From Lachnospiraceae bacterium UBA7026 (GTDB lineage: Bacteria; Bacillota; Clostridia; Lachnospirales; Lachnospiraceae), in the NCBI GenBank assembly GCA_002494165.1, contig DLBH01000079.1, positions 1 through 10,662 of the forward strand: 10,662 nt of DNA, in the 5' to 3' direction. Of this stretch, positions 1 through 7,246 are shown one piece after another. The position numbers were made by a program, and so were the translations under genes. Numbering within the stretch: position 1 is the first letter of the stretch; every line of letters begins with the position of its first letter. The notes beneath the pieces were generated by a model, which had not been told where the DNA came from, did not search any database, and saw nothing but the letters and a program-made list of their open reading frames with translations.

Positions 1-743
1 CCCATCTGAACCAGATTATATTCATAGGACATCTGCAGGATATCCTTGGCCTCCGCCTTATCAATAAGCCTGGAGTAACCTCCATGCTCAGACAGGGACC
101 TGGCCACATTGTCAAAGGTCATACAAGTTTCCAAAGGTGCTCCCAGCTCACATTCCTTACCCAGGTGAAGGTTTTTATGGCGGCAGTAACAAAGGCCTAC
201 TCCGATATATTCTGCATCTTCAATGATGTGGGTCGCCCTCTCATAGTCCAGAATATGGTTGGTTTTCTCCGTCATGAGGACCGGCTCCTGGACAAAGACC
301 CGGCCCAGCTTGGTATCCACACTGAAAAGGAGTTCTTTGATAAAGTCTTCTTCCACATCCAGGTACTGGTAAAATAATTCGCTCAGATATTTCTGGTCGA
401 TATCTCCCCTGGTCCGCATGAGGGCAAACTCAAAAAAGCCGATCATGGGCGGCGGCAGGACGAACTGGCGGGTCCCCTTGTAGTAGGAATCCACAATCAG
501 GCCCTTCTCACACAGGTGGTCCAGCAGTTTCTCCGCCTTGGCCTCGGTGGTCCCCCAGATGGAGGCGGCCTTCTTGAGGTTAAAAGGCCGGATGGGCAGC
601 CTGGATACCCACTTGGCCTCCTTTTCCGTAAAAAGCAGCTGGAGGATCTTAGTCAGTGACTCAGAGGGCGGCGCCCCCTGGGTAAACCAGTTGATCCTGT
701 CCTCCAGATTCTTATATGCGTCCCTTGTTGTCAAATGTCCCAT
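1..743 (-). CDS. Iron-sulfur-binding protein with N-terminal winged-helix-like region, partial (C-terminus off the left edge)
   Basis: The minus strand is open from an ATG at 743 to the window edge, giving 247 codons and no stop, so the 3' part is missing. Residues ~45-100 look like a winged-helix fold (a helix pair, then KLLDHLCEKGLIVDSYYKGT and a beta wing). A cysteine motif follows at C185, C187, C198 and C207 (CYCRHK...C...ETC), the pattern seen in a family of 4Fe-4S proteins of anaerobes that usually carries more ferredoxin-type cysteines further on. That part would lie outside the window. The family's biochemical role is poorly known, and electron transfer or redox sensing is inference. 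The start is supported by an AAGGGG-like ribosome binding site about 7 nt upstream. The gene diverges from the condensation-like gene. Family confidence is moderate, and that this is a real gene is near certain from the continuous, protein-like frame. Confidence 0.78.
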   Translation of the reverse strand, partial: MGHLTTRDAYKNLEDRINWFTQGAPPSESLTKILQLLFTEKEAKWVSRLPIRPFNLKKAASIWGTTEAKAEKLLDHLCEKGLIVDSYYKGTRQFVLPPPMIGFFEFALMRTRGDIDQKYLSELFYQYLDVEEDFIKELLFSVDTKLGRVFVQEPVLMTEKTNHILDYERATHIIEDAEYIGVGLCYCRHKNLHLGKECELGAPLETCMTFDNVARSLSEHGGYSRLIDKAEAKDILQMSYEYNLVQM

Positions 744-762
744 ATTATTCCCCTTATTACTT

Positions 763-779
763 AGCCGGCAAAGCCGGTT
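763..779 (-). other. Small GC-rich hairpin in the 5' UTR of the iron-sulfur gene
   Basis: AGCCGGC (763-769) and GCCGGTT (773-779) can form a 7-bp stem, with one wobble pair, around a 3-nt loop. It lies about 20 nt upstream of the start codon and close to the ribosome binding site, so it could affect translation. No poly-U tail follows, so it is not a terminator. Confidence 0.35.
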
Positions 780-834
780 CAGCCTTTCTGAAAATCTATT
801 TCAAAAACAAGTTACTTATCATTTCTTCCGGACT

Positions 835-863
835 ATCATATCATAATATTCCGGGAAAATGAA
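835..863 (-). promoter_or_regulatory. Candidate extended -10 promoter for the iron-sulfur gene
   Basis: On the minus strand, TATGAT (840-835) is preceded by TGA (843-841), an extended -10. A weak -35 TTCATT (863-858) lies 17 nt further upstream. It would give a 5' UTR of about 85 nt. It lies back to back with the stronger plus-strand promoter. The weak -35 limits confidence. Confidence 0.4.
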
Positions 864-874
864 TCTCTGATGAA

Positions 875-903
875 TTGACCTGGCCTCCCATCTGTACTAT
901 AAT
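875..903 (+). promoter_or_regulatory. Near-consensus sigma-A-type promoter
   Basis: TTGACC (875-880) and a perfect TATAAT (898-903) are separated by exactly 17 nt. Transcription would start near 910, about 25 nt before the ATG of the condensation-like gene. A longer reading frame would use the TTG at 875 as a start codon, but that TTG is part of the -35 box. This argues for the downstream ATG at 935. Confidence 0.85.
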
Positions 904-934
904 TAGTGTAGGATATTTTGTCAGGAGGATAAAC

Positions 935-2278
935 ATGGACCGCCATTTACACCAAGTGCATGACGCCGAGAAGCTCTTCTATTATTTCTTCTCGGAGAAT
1001 GAGAGCAACAACCTTGTTCTCCGTCTTGTACTGCGCTCCCGTATCGACAAATCCATATTGAAGAAGGCTCTGAACAAGACCTTAGAGCGCTATCCCAATT
1101 TCCGCCAGACTCCGGTTATTGACAAGGATGGCTACCTCTTTACCAGGGATAATGATCAGGAAGCCGAAGTCTATCCTTACGACCCGGAACCGGTCAACCT
1201 GGCCGGCAAGGCTACTAACGGCTATCTTTTCCGGGTGATGTTTGAGGCGGATACCCTGTGGATCTCCATCTTCCACTCCCTCTGTGACGGAAGTGGCTTT
1301 AAGATGTTTACCCGCAGTTTCCTCTATCATTATTTCACTCTTTCCGGCATAACTATCCGCAATGAAGACAAGCTGATCCTCACAGAGGCAGTGCCTGCAG
1401 ATTCCTCAGAGCTGGCAGATCCCTTTGATCTCCCAGTGGACTGCGCACCGACTGCTGCTTCCATCAGTGAAGACGGGACCAACCCCTTTAAGACTTCAGA
1501 CCTGGATAACATTTTCCTTCTGCCTGAGTCCATCAAGACTGTAGACCAGTGCAGTCACCACAGCCTCTGCCGCTATATTCTGGACACAGACAAGCTGCTC
1601 TCGCAGGCTAAAGAAGCAGGCTCTACGGTAGATACCTATCTTCACCTGCTGACAGCAAGGGCCATCCATGACAATTACAAAGTGGGAGACAAGCTGATCT
1701 CAGGAATAGGGACTGTGGATGTCCGCCCCTACTACGACAACAAATACCTGCAGAATAACGTAGACCTCTTCTGGCTCTATTTTGGGGACTCTTTCTTTGG
1801 GCTCTCAGATTCTGATGCCTGCCAGATTATAGGAAAAGAATTTAAGCAGCCCCAGCTGAATAAAGAACTTTTTGACTCCCTGCTGGCTCAGAAGAAGACC
1901 CACTATAAAGAATTATTTGATTTCCCCATTACTGACACCCGCCGCCTTAAGATTATGAGGGAAGTCCTCTGGAGGAATCCGGAGGTCATCAGCACCTACT
2001 TCTCCACTAACCTGATCCGGCTGGATCTGGGAGAAGACCTGGAGCCCCTGGTGGCCCACGCTGACATTTACGGATCAGATATCTTCCGGTCTCCCGTTCT
2101 TTTCATCATGACCCATGGAAAAGAGACTTCCATCAACCTGGTATGGAGAAGCTTAAACCGCTATTTCCCCTCCAGGCTTAAGGAAGCTTTTAAAAAGGAA
2201 GGTCTCCTGGTGAGCGCTAAACTGGGTGACTCTTTTGAAGGAGACAAGATCTGGATTGACCAGCTGCCCAGATTGTAG
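935..2278 (+). CDS. Condensation-domain / alcohol acetyltransferase-like protein
   Basis: This is a 447-aa protein of the CoA-dependent acyltransferase (condensation-domain, AATase-like) superfamily. The active-site motif HxxxDG appears as H114, D118, G119 (FHSLCDGSG), where H114 would be the catalytic base. The second family signature is VDVRPYYDNKYLQNN at ~261-275, matching the usual 'N/D-x-R-x-x-F/Y...TLxN' strand. The length fits a single stand-alone acyltransferase, with no carrier or adenylation domain, so it is not an NRPS module. Acyl donor and acceptor cannot be predicted. The start at 935 is chosen because AGGAGG (923-928) sits 6 nt upstream and the promoter lies just before it. The gene is monocistronic, ending in a terminator hairpin ~37 nt after the stop. 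No signal peptide or membrane segment is seen, so it is probably cytoplasmic. Confidence 0.82.
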   Translation: MDRHLHQVHDAEKLFYYFFSENESNNLVLRLVLRSRIDKSILKKALNKTLERYPNFRQTPVIDKDGYLFTRDNDQEAEVYPYDPEPVNLAGKATNGYLFRVMFEADTLWISIFHSLCDGSGFKMFTRSFLYHYFTLSGITIRNEDKLILTEAVPADSSELADPFDLPVDCAPTAASISEDGTNPFKTSDLDNIFLLPESIKTVDQCSHHSLCRYILDTDKLLSQAKEAGSTVDTYLHLLTARAIHDNYKVGDKLISGIGTVDVRPYYDNKYLQNNVDLFWLYFGDSFFGLSDSDACQIIGKEFKQPQLNKELFDSLLAQKKTHYKELFDFPITDTRRLKIMREVLWRNPEVISTYFSTNLIRLDLGEDLEPLVAHADIYGSDIFRSPVLFIMTHGKETSINLVWRSLNRYFPSRLKEAFKKEGLLVSAKLGDSFEGDKIWIDQLPRL

Positions 2279-2315
2279 ATTGGCAGCAGCTTTCATTATT
2301 ATAATATTGACCATC

Positions 2316-2357
2316 AGGCAGAACAGCCATGAAAGAAATGCTGTTCTGCCTTTTCTT
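2316..2357 (+). terminator. Intrinsic terminator of the condensation-like gene
   Basis: AGGCAGAACAGC (2316-2327) pairs perfectly with GCTGTTCTGCCT (2340-2351), a 12-bp stem with a 12-nt loop, followed by TTTTCTTT. Confidence 0.9.
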
Positions 2358-2377
2358 TAAAGATTGGAGATAATACC

Positions 2378-2632
2378 ATGACCTACGAAGGAATCGTATA
2401 CCGGCCTCCCAGCAAAGCCAGAAGCCTGATCATCCAGGTTACCATCGGCTGCAAACATAACCAGTGCACCTTTTGCACCATGTACAAGGACAAGAACTTC
2501 CGGGCCAACCATCCCTCCAATTATGTAAGCCTGCGGGGAACCCTCAACCGGGACATCCCTGCCATGGTTGCCCAGATTGAAGAAGCGGCCAGAACCAGGA
2601 ATCTCCGGCCGGAAGCCTGGAGAGCCCTGTAA
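2378..2632 (+). pseudogene. Radical SAM protein with internal in-frame deletion (core removed)
   Basis: The 84-codon ORF has a good ribosome binding site (GGAGA, 2366-2370) and ATG. Residues 1-~42 match the N-terminus of a YgiQ/Elp3-like radical SAM family ([10 protein letters not shown]..., then C25-x4-C30-x2-C33 in a [16 protein letters not shown] context, the 4Fe-4S/SAM site). Residues ~43-84 ([20 protein letters not shown]..., ending LRPEAWRAL) look like the C-terminal tail of the same family, which is normally ~280-300 aa. Roughly 200 residues, including the rest of the TIM barrel, are therefore absent, with the join near nucleotide 2505. The frame is intact, so a short product could still be made, but catalysis is very unlikely. 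The family assignment comes from remembered family sequences, not an alignment. Confidence 0.75.
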
Positions 2633-2636
2633 AAAT

Positions 2637-2682
2637 AAAAATATGACTCCAGCTTAATAAAAAAATATGACTCCAGCTTAAT
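2637..2682. repeat. 24-bp direct tandem repeat (two copies)
   Basis: A unit beginning AAAAATATGACTCCAGCTTA runs 2637-2660 and is repeated from 2661, with 22 identical positions to 2682. It starts 5 nt after the stop codon of the radical SAM remnant. It is not part of either adjacent hairpin. Confidence 0.85.
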
Positions 2683-2703
2683 GATAGGAATAGAAACTTT
2701 AAG

Positions 2704-2748
2704 AAAGCAGAGGACCTGCATCCGGGTAAGATGCAGGTCCTCTGTTTT
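2704..2748. terminator. Long bidirectional terminator hairpin between convergent units
   Basis: CAGAGGACCTGCATC (2708-2722) pairs perfectly with GATGCAGGTCCTCTG (2730-2744), with a 7-nt loop. The stem can extend by a G-U and three A-U pairs (2704-2707 with 2745-2748). TTTT follows on the plus strand and a weaker T-rich tail (CTTTCTT) on the minus strand. It lies between the radical SAM remnant (plus) and the end of the aminotransferase operon (minus), so it can serve both. Confidence 0.85.
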
Positions 2749-2831
2749 ACCATTACATTATTTTAGGAGAAAATACTGAACAATTTACACTATAAATACA
2801 CAAAAATATTTTTATCCCTCTGTCTTATTTT

Positions 2832-4211
2832 CTATTTTTCTGTCTTATCCATGGAAAGCCCGGTCAGCTTGCAGATGGCTTCCTCCAGAATGTCCAGGCC
2901 GGCTTTCAGCTGGTCGTCTGTTACCGGCAGGGGACAGAGAAAACGAATGACATTGCCATAGGTTCCTGCCGATTCCAGGATCAGACCATGCTGGGCACAT
3001 TCCTGTACCAGGTCTTTCACCAGGGCCGGATTGGGTTCGTGAGTCTCCTGGTCTTTGACGAATTCCAGACCAATCATGGCCCCCAGGCCACGGACGTCAC
3101 CTATGACAAGATACTTTTTCTTCATTACTTCATAGCGGCCGGTGACAATCCGTCCGATTTTCATGGCCCGGTCAGCCAGACCATCTCTCTCCATAATTTC
3201 AATGGTCTTAAGGCCGGCGGCACAGGAGACAGCATTTCCACAGAAGGTTCCTCCGATGGTTCCGGCAGGCACCTTGTCCATGATTTCTTCCCTGGCAACC
3301 ACAGCACTTAAGGGCATACCGGCAGCAATAGACTTGGCTGTGGCCAGAATATCAGGAGCGCAGCCGGCATCCATCCAGTATTGGGAAGCAAACATGCGGC
3401 CGGTCCGGCAAAAGCCGGTCTGGACTTCATCGGCAACCAGAAGGATCCCCTTGTCGTCACAGATCTTCCTCACAGCCTTGACCCACTCTATGGGTGCAGG
3501 GATAAAGCCTCCCTCGCCCTGGAGGGGCTCTACAACGATGGCAGCAAAAGTATCTGCCGCGGCACATTCCTCAAATACGTCATAGATAGACTCAATATAA
3601 TAATCTATGGCCTTTTCCTCCGGCATTCCTGCCGGCCGGCGGTAAAGGTAGGGGAACCTGGCCCGGTAGACACCTGTGGCCAGAGGCCCCATATCTTTGG
3701 CGTAAGCCTTCTTGGAAGTCATAGTCATAGTAAGCTCAGTCCTTCCGTGGAAGGCTCCGGAGAAGACCATGATATTGGGCCTCTTTGTATATCCCCTGGC
3801 AATCTTCACCGCATTTTCATCAGCCTCAGCTCCACTGTTGGCAAAAAATGTTCTCTTCTTTTCACCCCGGACTGGAACGATGCCATTAAGCTTTTCCGCC
3901 AGGGCCACATAGCCTTCATGGGTCATGATATTGGCCATGGCATGGAAATATTTTTCAGACTGTTTTTTCACCTCTTCCACAATTTCAGGGTGACTGTAGC
4001 CTATGTTCAGAACACCGACTCCACCGACCCAGTCCAGAAAGTAATTGCCGTCCAGGTCTTCTACCATGGCTCCCTCTCCCCGGCAGATTGCCACAGGGTA
4101 GGAACAGGCAACGGCATTGGCTGTGGCAGCCGCCCTCCTTTCAATCAGGGCTTTGGACTTGGGACCTGGAACGGTTTCCGTTATAATTCTCGGTAATGCT
4201 TCTCTTAACAT
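2832..4211 (-). CDS. Class III aminotransferase, GabT-like (4-aminobutyrate / omega-amino acid type)
   Basis: This is a 459-aa fold-type I PLP-dependent transaminase. Visible landmarks are NSGAEA (125-130, PLP phosphate site), FHGRT (154-158), VEPLQGEGG (227-235), DEVQTGFCRTG (261-271, Asp261 for the PLP ring nitrogen) and the Schiff-base Lys293 in ATAKSIAAGMPLSAV. The long N-terminus and AKS-AGMPLSAV context are closest to GabT-like enzymes, which move the omega-amino group of GABA or a similar substrate to 2-oxoglutarate. Activity on 5-aminovalerate, beta-alanine or taurine is also possible. The start at 4211 is chosen over an in-frame ATG at 4331 because GGAGG lies 4 nt before it and the upstream codons fall in tandem-repeat DNA. 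It is the last gene of the operon, after the alcohol dehydrogenase, suggesting that the aldehyde product is reduced. Confidence 0.9.
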   Translation of the reverse strand: MLREALPRIITETVPGPKSKALIERRAAATANAVACSYPVAICRGEGAMVEDLDGNYFLDWVGGVGVLNIGYSHPEIVEEVKKQSEKYFHAMANIMTHEGYVALAEKLNGIVPVRGEKKRTFFANSGAEADENAVKIARGYTKRPNIMVFSGAFHGRTELTMTMTSKKAYAKDMGPLATGVYRARFPYLYRRPAGMPEEKAIDYYIESIYDVFEECAAADTFAAIVVEPLQGEGGFIPAPIEWVKAVRKICDDKGILLVADEVQTGFCRTGRMFASQYWMDAGCAPDILATAKSIAAGMPLSAVVAREEIMDKVPAGTIGGTFCGNAVSCAAGLKTIEIMERDGLADRAMKIGRIVTGRYEVMKKKYLVIGDVRGLGAMIGLEFVKDQETHEPNPALVKDLVQECAQHGLILESAGTYGNVIRFLCPLPVTDDQLKAGLDILEEAICKLTGLSMDKTEK

Positions 4212-4282
4212 ATGTCCTCCTTCATGCCTTTTATTCCCCAGCTGTCCTGGCTGCCGGGAAATGGCTGCTGTCAAATTATCAA

Positions 4283-4438
4283 TCACAGGGCTTTTCTTTA
4301 AAACCACAAAAATCTTTACTTCATCAGTCACAGGCTTTTCCTGTAAAACCGCTAAATCTTTACTTCATCAGTCACAGACTCATCTTAATAAAACTGCAAA
4401 AAATTTACTTCATCAATCACAGGGCTTTCCTGTAAAGC
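4283..4438. repeat. 44-45-bp tandem repeats derived from the 3' end of the dehydrogenase gene
   Basis: On the plus strand, units start with TCACAG at 4283, 4328 and 4372 (45, 44 and 45 bp). A fourth, partial one at 4417 is the last ~22 bp of the dehydrogenase gene itself. Each unit carries a version of the terminal codons (YRK-A/S-L-stop) plus ~23 bp of the spacer (GATGAAGTAAA on the minus strand). The copies have diverged. The ACAGG/CCTGT mini-hairpin is present in the copies at 4328 and 4417 but broken in the other two. The array lies in the 205-bp gap between the dehydrogenase and the GabT-like gene. Confidence 0.85.
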
Positions 4439-5598
4439 ATCTCCATATCTCTCTGCCTTGTAGCTCTTGGATTGACCGCCACATTTCCACTCTTCATGGC
4501 ATCCGTGGCCATAAAAGTGATTCGTGACTCAATCTCCTTGGGAGATACCTCCCGGCCTGCTGCCTGGCAGATAGCGGTAGTCAGGTTGGCGGGGATGCCA
4601 ATCTCCTCACTGAGACTCTTAATGGCATCCACCAGCATCATGGGTTCAAAAGCGCCCTCACATGCCGGAACCGGATTAATGTAATTATATATTTTCAAAT
4701 ATTTTCCATGATCAGCCAGGGCATTATACTCGGCGATCACAGGGAGCAGGACTGCGTTGGCTACCCCGTGGGCCACATTGAAACAGGCACTGACCGGATG
4801 GCTCATGGCGTGGACATTGCCCAGGCGGGCAAAGGAAAAGGCGATGCCGGCAAAGAGGGAGCCGACCATCATGGCCTCTGCCGCCTCCCCATCCTGCCTG
4901 TTGGCCACAAAGCGGCGGATATGACCACCTATAAGCTCCATGGCCTTTTCTGCCATGGCATCGGAAAAAGGTGAAGCCGCTGTGGAAATATAGGCCTCCT
5001 CCGCATGGATGAAGGCATCGATGCCACAGGCAGCGGCCACAGAAGCCGGGGCTGTCATGATCAGGTCCGGGTCCAGGATGGCATAGATAGGAAGCAGTTC
5101 ATAGCTGAACACAGTCAGCTTATAATCTCTTTCATGATCTGTAATCACGGAAAATGCTGTGACCTCAGACCCGGTTCCTGCTGTCGTTGGCAGGGCAATC
5201 AAGGGGATGATCCTGCCGGGAACCTTGTGGGCTCCCTCATATTCTGTAATGGAGCCGCCGTACTTGGCTACGACCCCCACTGCCTTAGCCACATCCATGG
5301 GAGAACCGCCGCCCAAAGCAATCAAGAGGTCGGCCCCGGATTCCTTAAACTTAGCCGCTGCCTTCTCCACGGTTGCCACGGAAGGATTGGCCTCCACATC
5401 TGTAAAGCGGTCCACAACCAGGCCGGCCTGGGTCAGGTATCCGGCAATTTTGTCCACAAGACCAAGGCCCTCCAGGCCCGGGTCAGAAATAATAAGGGCA
5501 TGGCTTCCTTCCAAGTCTTTTACGATCTCAGGAAGTTTTGCCATGGACCCCCTTCCCACCATAATATTCTGCGGGACAGAAAAAGAAAATTCTTTCAT
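4417..5598 (-). CDS. Iron-containing (group III) alcohol dehydrogenase
   Basis: The 393-aa product is an NAD(P)H-dependent dehydrogenase of the Fe-ADH family, reducing an aldehyde to an alcohol or the reverse. GGGSPMDVAK (96-105) and PTTAGTGSEVT (137-147) are the dinucleotide-binding motifs. The metal ligands all appear intact: Asp194 and His198 (GIDAFIH), His263 (NVHAMSHP) and His277 (AHG). By context it would reduce the semialdehyde made by an aminotransferase, for example succinate semialdehyde to 4-hydroxybutyrate, glutarate semialdehyde to 5-hydroxyvalerate, or sulfoacetaldehyde to isethionate. Members cannot be told apart by eye. Start choice: the first in-frame ATG (5610) has no ribosome binding site. 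GGAGG (5608-5604) lies inside that reading and serves the ATG at 5598 (or 5601), so the shorter form is preferred. Confidence 0.9.
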   Translation of the reverse strand: MKEFSFSVPQNIMVGRGSMAKLPEIVKDLEGSHALIISDPGLEGLGLVDKIAGYLTQAGLVVDRFTDVEANPSVATVEKAAAKFKESGADLLIALGGGSPMDVAKAVGVVAKYGGSITEYEGAHKVPGRIIPLIALPTTAGTGSEVTAFSVITDHERDYKLTVFSYELLPIYAILDPDLIMTAPASVAAACGIDAFIHAEEAYISTAASPFSDAMAEKAMELIGGHIRRFVANRQDGEAAEAMMVGSLFAGIAFSFARLGNVHAMSHPVSACFNVAHGVANAVLLPVIAEYNALADHGKYLKIYNYINPVPACEGAFEPMMLVDAIKSLSEEIGIPANLTTAICQAAGREVSPKEIESRITFMATDAMKSGNVAVNPRATRQRDMEMLYRKAL

Positions 5599-5633
5599 CA
5601 TTTCCTCCATTCATATTTTTGGTCTCATTTGTC

Positions 5634-5656
5634 AGCCCGGGCTTTGGGCCCGGGCT
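5634..5656. other. GC-rich intercistronic hairpin between permease and dehydrogenase
   Basis: AGCCCGGGC (5634-5642) pairs with GCCCGGGCT (5648-5656) around a 5-nt loop. A T-tract follows only on the plus strand, the antisense direction. In the operon mRNA the hairpin is followed by GACAAATGAG, so it is not a terminator there. It more likely stabilises mRNA ends or separates expression of flanking genes. It could terminate antisense transcription. Confidence 0.6.
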
Positions 5657-5689
5657 TTTCAAATTATAAACTATATTTACAAATTGATC

Positions 5690-7219
5690 TCAGGCCATGG
5701 CCATCCGTACCAGCACCTTGTCGATGGCCAGATCGATGGCACGGTCCAGCTCCTCATCATCAGCCTCAGGCATAAGGGTGGAAGCATCCTCGTCGGAGAT
5801 AATCTCCACCAGAAGGCCAAACTTCTCCTGATATTTACTCTTACAAATGCCATAGAAGATAATGCCTAGCAGACTCCAGCCGCCTACCATAAACCATTCC
5901 TGGGCCACCAGGCCTGCCGCTGAACCAGGAATACAGTACATAATTACCATGAAACCAGACATGGCAACCGCCATGACACCCACAAATTTATAGGGCCCAA
6001 CCTTATAAGGCCTTTCCATATCAGGCTCCTTTTTCCGGAGAATCAGGAAGGACAGGGATACCATACAATAGGCTACACAGCAGCCGAAGTTGCCGGCATC
6101 GGCGATCCATACCAACATGCTTCTTCCCGCAAAGGGAGCCAGCATGGTCAGAAGGCCGATCAGGCAGAGAGCATTGACCGGGGTCTTGGACTTGGGATGA
6201 AGCTTGGCAAAGAATTTGGGAATCATGTAGGACTCCGCCATGGAGTACATGGCTCTGGATCCTCCGATCATAAAAGAGTTCCAGGAGGTGATAATTCCAC
6301 ACATACCGCCGACAATGATAACCTTGGCCATAACGGGAGTACCGAAGGCTGCTGCCATGGCGTCTGCCGTTACCAGACCGCTTCCTCCCTGGGAGGCCAC
6401 AATCTCTTCCGGTGTCATGACAAGACCAACGGCAATGATAACCAGGGCGTAGAAGGCCACGGCCAGGACAACGGAGAGAATCAGCATTTTTCCGATTTTT
6501 TTCAGGGGTACATTGATCTCTTCCGCCGCCTGAGGGATGACATCAAAACCAATGAAATAGAAGGGTGTTACCGCTGCCACTCCCAGGATTGCCTTAAACA
6601 TAGACCCTGTAGATTCCCCCACAAACATCTGGCCTTCCAGGTTGGCAGTGTCGCCATTGATGACGGAAGCCACGATCAACATGATACCGGCACCTCCGAT
6701 AATCACTGTCAGGACAGTCTGAAGGATGGCTGCAGTTTTGGCACCGATGATATTGATGGCTGTGATAAGAAAGGCAACTAAGACAGCTACGAAAACCCAG
6801 GAGGCATAGATGTCAAAGCCAGCTACCGTATACATATATCCTTTCAGAAAACCAGGCCAAAGATAAGAAATAATCGTGGGAAATGCACAGGCCTCGAAGC
6901 AGGCTACGCTGACATAACCCAGAATGATGGCCCAGGTACAAACAAAGGATCCTGTGGCTCCCATGGCCCTGTGGCTGAAGACATGTTCGCCGCCGCACTG
7001 GGGCATGGCTGCCGTCAGTTCCGCATAGGTCAGGCCGATGAAAAAGATCATGATACCGCCGATGACAAATCCCAGAGCAGCACCAAGTACTCCGCCGGAT
7101 TCAATCCAGCCTCCTGAGGATACTACCCAGCCCCATCCGATCATGGCACCGAAGGCAATCACCAGAATATCCCAGGAACTAAACACTTTATCAAATTCAG
7201 ATTTTTTCTGGTTGTTCAT
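5690..7219 (-). CDS. APC-superfamily amino acid permease
   Basis: A 509-aa polytopic membrane protein of the amino acid-polyamine-organocation superfamily, with about twelve hydrophobic segments. The N-terminal signature is SSWDILVIAFGAMIGWGWVVS (~14-34), whose broken first helix normally binds the substrate amino and carboxyl groups. It is followed by GLTYAELTAAMPQCGGEHVFSHRAMG (~62-87), typical of the family. The C-terminus is a hydrophilic acidic tail of ~50 residues, presumably cytoplasmic. Substrate cannot be read from sequence. Context suggests it imports the amino compound used by the two aminotransferases, possibly in exchange for a product. The ribosome binding site AAAGGAG is close upstream, and the gene starts 27 nt after the kinase-like gene, as expected for an operon. 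Confidence 0.9.
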   Translation of the reverse strand: MNNQKKSEFDKVFSSWDILVIAFGAMIGWGWVVSSGGWIESGGVLGAALGFVIGGIMIFFIGLTYAELTAAMPQCGGEHVFSHRAMGATGSFVCTWAIILGYVSVACFEACAFPTIISYLWPGFLKGYMYTVAGFDIYASWVFVAVLVAFLITAINIIGAKTAAILQTVLTVIIGGAGIMLIVASVINGDTANLEGQMFVGESTGSMFKAILGVAAVTPFYFIGFDVIPQAAEEINVPLKKIGKMLILSVVLAVAFYALVIIAVGLVMTPEEIVASQGGSGLVTADAMAAAFGTPVMAKVIIVGGMCGIITSWNSFMIGGSRAMYSMAESYMIPKFFAKLHPKSKTPVNALCLIGLLTMLAPFAGRSMLVWIADAGNFGCCVAYCMVSLSFLILRKKEPDMERPYKVGPYKFVGVMAVAMSGFMVIMYCIPGSAAGLVAQEWFMVGGWSLLGIIFYGICKSKYQEKFGLLVEIISDEDASTLMPEADDEELDRAIDLAIDKVLVRMAMA

Positions 7220-7246
7220 AATATGCTCCTTTCTCTATCTCTTGCT

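Noticed and set aside
875..934. N-terminal extension of the condensation-like protein from a TTG at 875
   Set aside because: The TTG is part of the -35 box of a near-consensus promoter, and a consensus ribosome binding site serves the ATG at 935.
3381..4196. Long plus-strand ORF of 271 codons opposite the GabT-like gene
   Set aside because: It is the antisense shadow of a well-supported aminotransferase, with no protein-family features and no suitable ribosome binding site. The other long frames opposite the operon genes (for example 5005-5775, 6197-6781, 7223-7645, 8285-8707) were rejected for the same reason.
4269..4274. Internal promoter for the GabT-like gene at a perfect minus-strand TTGACA
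   Set aside because: No -10-like hexamer occurs 16-18 nt downstream.
4212..4331. N-terminal extension of the GabT-like aminotransferase from an ATG at 4331
   Set aside because: The codons lie in tandem-repeat DNA, do not resemble the family, and GGAGG stands directly before the ATG at 4211.
4283..4416. Hammerhead ribozyme, because the minus-strand repeats contain CTGATGA followed later by GAAA
   Set aside because: Stem II could be drawn only loosely, the bases next to the core do not fit, and no proper stems I and III or cleavage site form. The motif is explained by the repeat's origin from the gene end.
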